Part shown: positions 55,827-64,000 of the stretch, piece after piece
Layout: each line of letters begins with the position of its first letter
Numbering within the stretch: the first letter of the stretch is position 1
Assembly: GCF_013426205.1 (NCBI RefSeq)
Contig: NC_089422.1
Location: 2,852,001-2,916,000, forward strand
From: Metarhizium brunneum
Taxonomy: Eukaryota; Ascomycota; Sordariomycetes; Hypocreales; Clavicipitaceae
Reading direction: 5' to 3'
Length of the DNA: 64,000 bases
Program-made: the position numbers and the translations under genes
Notes under the pieces: model-generated
Told to the model about the DNA's origin: nothing
What the model saw: the letters and a program-made list of their open reading frames with translations, nothing else
Database searches by the model: none

Positions 55827-56062
55827 CCGGCAGCGGGACATCTGACAAGGCCCTTACAGCCCTGGCCGGCTGAACACCAGATCCAGCACCGCCCTCGGTT
55901 CTCTGCTCTACTTTACTCTCAAGTACTATATCACGGCTGAAGCAGGTTTCTAGGGGGTGGGCTTGGGAGTCTCAGATGAGCGGGCGCGTACCGGACTTGG
56001 GCAACCTTCCGTCAGCTGCCCTTTGATTGTTGGGATGATGTCGCGAGCTTATGGCAAGATTA

Positions 56063-58012
56063 TACGGAGTACGGAGTAGTACATCTTGTAGAAACGGAGT
56101 TCTCCGTACCCAAGTGATGGGTATTCTGGTCCTTGGGGACACACAAGGCACCAGACACCACTTGCATCTGTCGAGCGGACTGGCCGACAGACCAGTTTAG
56201 GGGGACTGGAGGCTTGAATTTCAGTGCTCAGTGTTGCCCAGGTCATCAATTGACATGACTGACGTTCGAAGAATAACACAGCGTTGGCCCAACAAAAGCC
56301 CGAACATGCAGGCGCATCAGGGATCCAAGCCTCGCACTCAACACCCTAGCTCTATAATAATACCAGACATGATGAACAGCCAGGCTGCCTGGCTGAAAAG
56401 ATGGGTTGAGATTGCAAATGTCGGCGTTGTCAACCATGCCGACTGTTGTTTCACATTGGCCCTTGTGTTGCTGCTGCTGCTGCTGCTGCCACCACCACCA
56501 CCAAGAAAAAAGGGGGGCGGCGCTGTAAATAGAATTGGCAGTGGCAGCGGCCAGTGGGAGACAACTTGAGCTGGTCCGGTATGTACGAAAATAAAAGGGC
56601 GACCAGATGAAATAAATGATGTGGGGGGCTGTCCGCGTAAAGTCCTAGGCTAGAGGCAGCCTGCGGTACCTTGCAGAGCACCCAGTCTGCGCGCGACATC
56701 AAGTATCTACCCAGAGGTACCTCGTAGGCTCGGCATGGATGAGGAATTCTAGGACTTCAGGGCCCCAGAGGAGGCGAAGCAGATGCGACCAGGTACCGAT
56801 GTCCCAGTTCTCCGGTCCGCAATCACCAAACAGTACCTGCCCGGGTGCCGACATGCTACAGAGTACTCCGTACGTTCGTACATACATGTACCCTCTCTAC
56901 CTGCAATCCTTACTCCGTATTCCCTGCTCCATCTGCGCCTACTCCGTACCACACCAACCAACACTTCCACCCAGCCAATGTCAACAACTTGCGCCGCGAA
57001 ATCCATTCACCTGGCCGGCCGACGACCGACGACTGACGAACGAGGCGGAGGTGTTATACAGGGCGGAGTCCCAGCCATCACATTTCAGTCAATCAAAGAC
57101 CTGCCAACATCCCAGCTGGACCACAAGACTGGAGCCGGCCGACGCACAATGTACGGGGACAAGGACCGGATGACATGCGATGCAATACAACCCCGGAGCC
57201 TCAGGCCGACCGGCACTTGTGCAAACGCACAAAGAAAAAACAAACGACAACAGGTTCCGTCATATGAACGCCAATTCACCGGACACATGTTCCATCGACA
57301 TCAACCTCAACCGTCTCGCGCCAAGGCCGCAGATGACTTCTGTGGCCCTCCTGCCCTCTGTCCTTTGGTTCGGTAACTTGGACTGTGATCGCCACCAGAA
57401 CCTACAAGGCCAAATCGATGTCTCCTGGTCCCGGCGTAACATTCACTACCTAGGTACCTAGTACCCAGTAGTATGTAGTTACTGAAGCATGCGGGACGGG
57501 ACGGAGAAGCCACCCCTCCACACATCACCATGCCGGTTCACTCAGCTGCGTCTCGAGGCAACTCCAGGGAAGCACCACGCCAACTTACCGCTCAATACTC
57601 CGTAACTTCGGTTTAATTCGCACTTCTGGACGCATGGACTCGTTGACTGACTGGCCCCGACGCAACAATACCACACGCCACCGCCCCCGGCACACCGCGC
57701 AATGTGCTCGGCATAGCAATTCCTCATATTCGTACGTCCCTTATTGTCCGGTTCCATAAGCATTTGAGCATCCTAGGATACATTACGATTAGAGTACGGA
57801 GTATATACGACCCAGTTCGCTCCAGGGCTTGGTGTTGGCTTTTTTTGCACCATCTACCAAGTACATTCAACAAGAAAGCCCCCGCCAGCCGCGATAGGGA
57901 CAATCCATTACTCCGTATAATTTGCCGATTCGGCTTGTTTCACGGGGTCTGACTGTAGTCTAGATCTGGGCAAGGGAAACTAGCACGGTTCAATTATTTC
58001 ACGTACTCCGTA
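56063..58012. repeat. cluster of nine TACGGAGT words
   Basis: Copies (either strand) start at 56063, 56070, 56865, 56912, 56941, 57597, 57795, 57910 and 58005. The first two overlap by one base in tandem. Confidence 0.85.
56471..56502. repeat. CTG/ACC microsatellite
   Basis: Six CTG units followed, after CC, by four ACC units. Confidence 0.9.
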
Positions 58013-59222
58013 CAACAGGGCCGTCGGATATCCCTCCGAACCGGGCCACCCTCAGTCAGCAGCCTCGGTTCAGGTTCTAACGTATCTGGAGAAGAGATGA
58101 TGCCATGGTAGTATCAACGCGTGGCGAAAAGCCAACCCATTTGTCTGTCAGTTTTAGTCACTTCTCACCTCGAATTCTGCTGGGTGGCTTCGACACTCGG
58201 AACACTACCACTTCTTTCGGGACATTCATTCCGGTTGGGCCAGCAACCTTGTCCTGTTTGCTGTGAGGCTTTCGCTGTGATTACTATGTACTAGAAGTCC
58301 AGTCCTATGCTCGGACCTGGATCAATGATTCTGCTCATCTGCCTATTTGGTCTGTAGGCGTGAAGACTCTCACCCAGTTATTCTTCGTACTCTGTACTCT
58401 GTACCTAGGTAGCTTTTATATCTCAGTCATGTGCCCCGTGTTTTTGATGCATGGCGCCTGCATTTGATAACGCTCAAGGCCTCTCTTCTGTAGGCCTTGA
58501 ACGTTGTGTGACTTGTGGAGGCTGCAGGACTTTGGACAGCTTGTACTATCGTGTTACCACCAACGTTACCACCACTTTGGGGAAAGGGAAAAAAGAAGAA
58601 GGCGCCTGTTGGTCATACACTCCACTCGGGTCGTGTTCCGTTGATACGTGCATGTAATAGTATTGAAAAGCCACATTCATCCAGGTGCTGCCGTGTTTCA
58701 AGGCAGAATTCAATGTTTTGATGGGCTCTTAGACGTATCTTGTGACGGGGGTCAAACGACTAGTTTTTTGAGAAGCTAAGCAGAGATTGTGCTTCACGGC
58801 CAAACGTCTTCACCGGAACATCTCTCCTATCACGCTCAATTTCCAAACACTGGCACATCATGTTTGAGCCCAACACCATGACGCCGAAAAACAAAATTAC
58901 AGAAAAACACGAGCTCAGCTGCCAGCAAGTAAGTCAACTTGTATGTACTCAATAACACGACAGCAACCACGTTGATGCGCAAATGCAACCTACCCTACAC
59001 TTGACATCCAACTCGGCCCGGCTGGTTCCGTGCCCAGCTAAAGAAGAATTTCCACCAGATGCTTCGACATTGCCAGCAACTCCTAGTACGCGACTACGAT
59101 TGCCCGACAAGACGCCCGGCGGCAGCGATTTCTTCCAAATGGGAATGGACTGCTCTCCAATGCCACGGAGATAAATACCGAAATAACGAGGCTCGCCACC
59201 GTCAATTGACGGCCAAGCAACG

Positions 59223-60430
59223 ATGCAGAAGCTCGTAAAGCGAACCGCCCAGGCCCAGCGCCAGGCGACCCGTCGAGCACGGCAGCAAATGGAGCAGGAC
59301 AACATTGACAACCGAATGCGAAATCGCCAAGCCCTAAGAAGCGCTGTCTACGAAATCAGGCAAAACTTGAAGGATGCCCGACAGGCAAGAAGAGAGGACT
59401 GGGAGATGGGACCCTTGGCGCCGAAGCGAGACTTGGGATTCAACAACTACGGAGCGTTCAAGGAGACGGTGCGACAGGACTGGACCAACTATGGTTTGCA
59501 TCAGGCACGGCCCCAGATTATCGAGCATCGATGTGCGTGGGCTGGTGGTGTTCGGCAACTCAATCTTGCTCCCCAAGACCGAGTGGTCATCATGGATGGT
59601 CCTGACAAAGGCAAGATTGATCGTATCAAGGATGTCCAGGCGGAGAATGGAACTGTTACTCTGGAGAACCGTCACAGGGTATGCTGCATCCATCGTGGAA
59701 GCACCGCCGTTGACACGCGGGTTTTTTTTTTCTTTTACACTTATTATTTTTTGGCTGACTTGGCTTCACATAGGCACTATCCGTCGGCATGTTTGACAAT
59801 CCGGCTCGATCGCAGGCCATGCCCATATCCGTCGGCTCAATCCGACTCGTGTATCCTCTCAGGAACCCGGAAACCGGCGTCACAAAGGACGTCATCATCA
59901 GCCAGCTCAAGGCCGTGCCTCCCAACATGCAGTCCTCAAACATGTCACTCGACCGGTGGCAATACGGCAAGAAGTGGGATCGTCTCGTTGCTGGGCTCAA
60001 CGTGGTTATCCCCTGGCCAGAGGTCCAAGTGCCAGAGTTCGAAGCCACCAAGGCCGACACTGTTCGCGAACAGGCCGAGGAGAGGACATTCTACTACGGC
60101 CTCCTGTCACCCCCCATGCCAGACCAAGTCCTCGACGAGCTGCGCAACAAGTACTCGAGATTCAGAACCCGCCACGAGCCATGGTATATTCAACAGAAAG
60201 AGATGGAAGAGGCAGGCAAGAAGGGCCGCCTCGAGGCTATCGAGTCCATGCAGACGCCCCTGGAGGAGTTTCACGAGAGACAGAGAGAGCTACGCGATAC
60301 CCAGGGCGAGCCGGAGCTTTCAGAAGAGATGCTCGAGAAGATCGGGGAGTACATGGCGAAGAAGAAGGATGCGGCTTTGCATCAGGCGGGCGTGTCGGAG
60401 GTTTCATCACCACAGGCACCGGTGAATTAG
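59223..60430 (+). CDS. mrpl40: mitochondrial large-subunit ribosomal protein uL24m
   Basis: Exons 59223-59678 and 59774-60430 (GTATGC...TAG, 95-nt intron) join to 370 residues. The N-terminus is Arg/Gln-rich (KLVKRTAQAQRQATRRARQQ), typical of mitochondrial ribosomal proteins. The KOW domain, LNLAPQDRVVIMDGPDKGKI with DRIKDVQAENGTVTLENRHR, occupies about 117-155. A long mitochondrial extension follows, helical and charged, ending GVSEVSSPQAPVN. This matches fungal MRPL40 homologues, which carry the bacterial L24 core and a C-terminal extension. It binds 21S rRNA near the exit tunnel. Intron position falls just after the KOW core. Confidence 0.92.
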
Positions 60431-61190
60431 ACGTGGGATGGGGCTGGGCGAGCGTGTATTAGATGAGGGCGACGAGGCGATACCGCGAAAAAGTGTAATT
60501 GTATGTTAGGTGGAGTTCTTGTACATCACGAGCGCAAATAAACGCATCAATCCCCATACCCCGATGAAGTTGAGGCAGTACTATTTTCCTGAAATAGCTA
60601 TGTGAAGCAGAATTTCAAGGTCCAACCTGGTTTCTGCAGGAGCTACAACATGAGGACGAGGCACACACATTTCACATACCCAAGGCTAAAAGCTTGACGG
60701 ACTCTATACTGCCGCAGCTCGCCATTCCACCAATATGACATTCCCGATCGCGTGTCGCACAGAGAGGCATGTCTGGTTGCAACCAGTTTTCACAAGCTCA
60801 CTCACTTCGTCCTGCCCGCCGACATTGACGTCGAAGCCCCCCCACTCTAGTCAAGCTACATGTACTAATCTACATGTAACCTGGGCCTCCATTTCTCCGC
60901 GCCCAGGCAGGCAGCCCCTCCGCAAAAGCCCCACCATTTAGTTAGTACTCTGTCCCGTCACGGCTCAAGCGGTTGCTTTCTATTAGTGAGACATCTTGCT
61001 CAGCACAACCAGGCCGATAAGAAAGCTTGGCCATCTGACACAGAGCCATGCCCCCTCCTTTCTGGCCGCCTCTTGGGTATTCTTCCTCCTCTTCTCTATG
61101 AATTACTTTGTAGCTTTTTAATTGAGAATCGTCATCTACCCGGGCTCTCCTCTTGTATAGTCGGATCACCACACGACACAAGCTGTCGAC
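60431..61190. other. intergenic, 0.76 kb
   Basis: 3' flank of uL24m and upstream region of ureG, both on the plus strand. No gene seen. Confidence 0.5.
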
Positions 61191-62116
61191 ATGTCCCACA
61201 GCCACTCTCACGAAGGCGGCGCTTCGCATTCCCATTCACACGATGGCTTTTCGGCGCAGGAGCACGGCCATTCGCATGAAATCCTCGACGGTCCAGGCAG
61301 TTATGTCGGGCGAGAGATGCCGATTGTAGAGGGAAGGAATTGGTCCGAGAGGGCCTTTACCATTGGCATTGGAGGGTGAGCCACCACCACGATATATCCA
61401 TGACGCCGTGCAAGCCGGACAAGTCACCCGGATAAGGTTGTGATGCCCTCTAACACCCGACCAGGCCCGTTGGCTCCGGCAAAACCGCCCTCATGCTGGC
61501 CCTCTGCCTGGCCCTGCGGCAGAAATACGCCCTCGCAGCCGTCACAAACGACATCTTCACGCGCGAAGACGCCGAGTTCCTCACCCGCCACGCCGCGCTC
61601 CCGCCGCAGCGCATCCGCGCCATCGAGACGGGCGGCTGCCCGCACGCCGCCGTCCGCGAGGACATTTCCACCAACCTCGCCGCCCTGGAGGACCTGCACG
61701 GCCAGTTCTCCACGGACCTGCTGCTCATCGAGTCGGGCGGCGACAACCTGGCCGCCAATTACTCCCGCGAGCTGGCCGACTTCATCATCTACGTGATTGA
61801 CGTCAGTGGTGGCGACAAGGTCCCCCGGAAGGGCGGCCCGGGAATCACGCAGAGCGATTTGCTCGTGGTGAACAAGACGGATCTGGCCGAGGCCGTGGGC
61901 GCGGACCTGGGCGTCATGGAGCGGGACGCGAGGAAGATGAGGGAAGGGGGCCCGACCGTCTTCGCACAGGTCAAGAAGGACGTTGGGGTTGACCACATTG
62001 TCAATCTGATACTGAGCGCGTGGAAGGCCAGTGGCGCCGAGGAGGAGAGGGTGCAGCAGGGAGGGCCGAGGCCGACTCCTGGCTTGGACGGCTTGGACGG
62101 AGGTAAATCTGGATAG
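61191..62116 (+). CDS. ureG: urease accessory GTPase UreG
   Basis: Exons 61191-61375 and 61465-62116 (GTGAGC...CAG) join to 278 residues. The N-terminus is His-rich ([20 protein letters not shown] and more), giving a nickel store. The splice join creates the P-loop GPVGSGKT at 62-69. Further GTPase motifs: [28 protein letters not shown] with the Ni-binding CPH, ESGGDNL, and NKTDLAE. UreG, with UreD and UreF, delivers nickel to urease using GTP. The C-terminus has an extra Gly/Pro-rich tail of about 30 residues. All key residues are present. Confidence 0.97.
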
Positions 62117-62343
62117 TATAGTATAACAAGGACGCTCGATCGGTATGGCGCTGGATCAAAGGATGGCACATTTTGATGAAAAATGCACATGTAGTTTCGT
62201 GGGCGTGACAAGAAAAAAAGAAAAAGAATATATACGCACGTATCGTAATCTCTAGAGGTATGACATATCTCGTCTAAATTTCGATGAAAGCCTTCTTCTA
62301 GTAATTCCTCCCCCTTTTTTCCTTTTCTCCGTAATCGATTCAT

Positions 62344-64000
62344 TCATTCCATCATGACGTCGTCGTTCTGGCCTTGTCCAACGGCGGCAGCAGAACCTTC
62401 CAGCAACGGCTCCCGGACCGGCCTCGAAGCCCGCGGCCACATGCGCTTATACAAGCTCACGCCCACCGCATCTTGGGGGTTAATCTTTCCATCAAACGTG
62501 GCCTTGAAGTAGCCATGCGTTCCCAGCGGCTCCTTGATAAAGCCCGTCCGTCCTCTTCTCGTCCACAGCGGCAGGGCCTTGAACCACTCTACATCCTCGC
62601 GGCTGAAGAACATGTACCGCACCGTGACGATCTTCTTGTGGATGTGGTACGGGTGGCCCGTCAGGATGACTCTCTTGGCAACGACTCGGGACGTGGACGG
62701 CGGCAGGGCGGTGCCTGTGCCGACTAGACTTAGACCAATGTCCTGCTCGCCGTCGGCATTGGTGGTTCCAGGGGCGCATCTCTTGAAGAACATGACGGGC
62801 ACGGCGCCCCATGTCATGGGTCCCATGAAGGACGCAATGGCCGACTGGCCCGGGTGCAAGTAGCGGCAGAACTTGTGGACGTCGTTTGGCGTGGAGCCCG
62901 GGTTGGAAAAGATGGGCTTGATGACCATGCGCCGCGGTCCGCACTGCACAATGAGTTCCTCCTTGGACTTGATGGACTTGCCGTAGTCCTTGCTCAGATT
63001 GAACAGGTAGTTGAGACTGGTCTTCTTGTTCTCGTGGCGGAGGAGTGAGAAGAGCGCGACGGGTGCGCTGGGCTTGTGTGACTTGGCAACGTCCGTCGTA
63101 ACGCCCTTGACGTAGACGTAGACGCGGGTGCCGGGCGCAACACCACCAACAAGAGCTTCTCGAACGGCCCGAGACCGGGAGGAGTTGTAGTCGGGCACCT
63201 GGAGGAGGCGCCTCCATTCCTCGGGTTCGTGGGCCCGATCTTCGTCTTCTTGCCATGGGCTTGTTCGCAGGCTTTTGAGACCTCTGTACCGGGCTAACCT
63301 CTCGCGGGCGAGGACGTGGGGGTGTAGCTCGATTTCATCGGGGAACTCTTTGTCGTCTTCGGCTTCGTCGCGCTTGCGGGCACGAAACTGAGCCAGTTGC
63401 TGCGCATCGTCGGCGGCGTCGGGGACATCCATCATTTCGGATTGTGGGTATTCAGAAGGCCCGGCTTCTGTAGGTTCGGGCTGAGCATACCCCTCAATGC
63501 CATCTTCCGCGCCGATTTCCTCATCTTGACCCTTGTGGTCGTCTATTTCCATGTCCTCCATGTCCGAGTCCGAGTCGGAAACATCGTCTAGGTACCAGGC
63601 TGACTGGTAGTTGGATGTACCCTTGGGCACTTTCTTCTTTATCTTCCTTTCTTCGGCGTCGTCATCGGAAAAGTAGTGGTGCTCGTCGAGCAAAACACCC
63701 TTCTTCGGCGCGGGTTCCTTAGCCATCTCAGAATCATCCTCGGCATCCATGACTACATCCTCCGGAGCGAGTTCGTCCAAGTCGTCCCGATCCTCCGAGG
63801 GAACCTCCAACAGGTTCTCAGCCTCGACTTCGACAGCAGTTTCATCACCCTTCTTGGCGTGCTTTGCTAAGGGAGCCGCCACAATCTTTTCAATTTGATA
63901 CGTGCCCCAGTCGCCAAGCTGTACCAGTCTGTCGGCCTTCATGCCTCGCCCTCGAACAACGCCAGTGACGACGGTAGACTCCGACTCGTTGGCGGCAAAT
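62344..64000 (-). CDS. tsr1: ribosome biogenesis protein Tsr1, C-terminal part (5' end outside window)
   Basis: The frame is open from 64000 down to the stop at 62344; there are 551 complete residues and the N-terminal GTPase-like domain lies outside. The visible part has an acidic middle (about 20-200), then the Bms1/Tsr1 C-terminal domain: EEWRRLLQVPDYNSSRS, APGTRVYVYVKGV, FSLLRHENKKTSLNYLFNL, CGPRRMVIKPIFSNPGSTPN and FMGPMTWGAVPVMFFK. The end, TGFIKEPLGTHGYFKATFDG, is conserved across the family, and the mid-length and lack of the Bms1 GTPase signature favour Tsr1. Tsr1 is a 40S maturation factor that occupies the decoding site of late pre-40S particles. Confidence 0.93.
   Translation of the reverse strand, partial: FAANESESTVVTGVVRGRGMKADRLVQLGDWGTYQIEKIVAAPLAKHAKKGDETAVEVEAENLLEVPSEDRDDLDELAPEDVVMDAEDDSEMAKEPAPKKGVLLDEHHYFSDDDAEERKIKKKVPKGTSNYQSAWYLDDVSDSDSDMEDMEIDDHKGQDEEIGAEDGIEGYAQPEPTEAGPSEYPQSEMMDVPDAADDAQQLAQFRARKRDEAEDDKEFPDEIELHPHVLARERLARYRGLKSLRTSPWQEDEDRAHEPEEWRRLLQVPDYNSSRSRAVREALVGGVAPGTRVYVYVKGVTTDVAKSHKPSAPVALFSLLRHENKKTSLNYLFNLSKDYGKSIKSKEELIVQCGPRRMVIKPIFSNPGSTPNDVHKFCRYLHPGQSAIASFMGPMTWGAVPVMFFKRCAPGTTNADGEQDIGLSLVGTGTALPPSTSRVVAKRVILTGHPYHIHKKIVTVRYMFFSREDVEWFKALPLWTRRGRTGFIKEPLGTHGYFKATFDGKINPQDAVGVSLYKRMWPRASRPVREPLLEGSAAAVGQGQNDDVMME

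Larger units (their letters stand above)
54994..59222. other. gene-free region, 4.2 kb
   Basis: Divergent region between rho1 and uL24m. No convincing gene. G/A-rich near the rho1 start (55100-55250), CACTGG-rich at 55628-55680, an 8-bp tandem repeat, a CTG/ACC microsatellite, and nine TACGGAGT words. It may contain promoter elements, long leaders or non-coding RNAs. Confidence 0.55.

Noticed and set aside
58451..58657. 68-codon frame with seven cysteines
   Set aside because: No signal peptide, no splice support, and no recognisable spacing pattern; kept out for lack of evidence.
1..64000. CRISPR arrays, biosynthetic clusters, intact transposons, rRNA genes
   Set aside because: I looked for regularly spaced repeats, large synthase or transposase domains and rRNA motifs and saw none; the content is eukaryotic and mostly housekeeping.

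Overview
The window is nuclear DNA of a filamentous ascomycete. Evidence: many short GT-AG introns of about 50-120 nt with CTAAC/CTGAC-like branch sites, TA/CT-rich intergenic DNA, and a gene set typical of Sordariomycetes (nrc-2 kinase, Rud3 golgin, UreG, uL24m, GET1). Overall character, and the frequent intergenic word TACGGAGT, fit Hypocreales, possibly Clavicipitaceae; I cannot name the genus from the sequence alone.

Layout. 1-816: 3' end of a C2H2 zinc-finger gene. 3.7-5.9 kb: AGC kinase (nrc-2/Fpk type, 4 exons). 7.0-10.1 kb: CorA-like two-TM membrane protein, convergent with mitochondrial seryl-tRNA synthetase. 10.5-15.0 kb: Arp10-like actin-related protein, divergent from a GEN1/Yen1 Holliday junction nuclease whose first coding exon is only 14 nt. 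16.0-20.8 kb: Mgs1/WRNIP1 AAA ATPase and Pcf11 cleavage factor. 21.9-27.2 kb: four-TM membrane protein, a SERF-like micro-gene, a secreted cupredoxin. 29.4-32.0 kb: a five-exon SMN homologue (no exon has a long ORF) divergent from nucleolar Nop15. 33.3-36.6 kb: Rud3 golgin convergent with a conserved membrane protein. 37.7-41.6 kb: FAD monooxygenase, GET1, and a PTAR1-like prenyltransferase-alpha repeat protein. 41.6-46.5 kb: gene-poor island with one doubtful small cysteine gene. 46.5-52.4 kb: GPI-type aspartic protease, AVT vacuolar amino-acid transporter, and a 34-residue CxxC microprotein. 53.7-55.0 kb: Rho1 GTPase. 55.0-59.2 kb: gene-free stretch dense in TACGGAGT. 59.2-64.0 kb: mitochondrial uL24m, UreG, and the 3' part of Tsr1.

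The genes are mostly conserved housekeeping genes; there is no biosynthetic cluster or defence operon. Several concern RNA (Pcf11, SMN, Nop15, Tsr1, uL24m, SerRS), DNA repair (GEN1, Mgs1), and membrane traffic or polarity (nrc-2, Rud3, GET1, Rho1, Arp10), but I see no sign that this proximity is functional. The most rewarding observations are split or tiny genes that a length-based gene finder would miss (SMN, SERF, CxxC microprotein, the GEN1 N-terminus), and an unexplained, strongly over-represented intergenic word.
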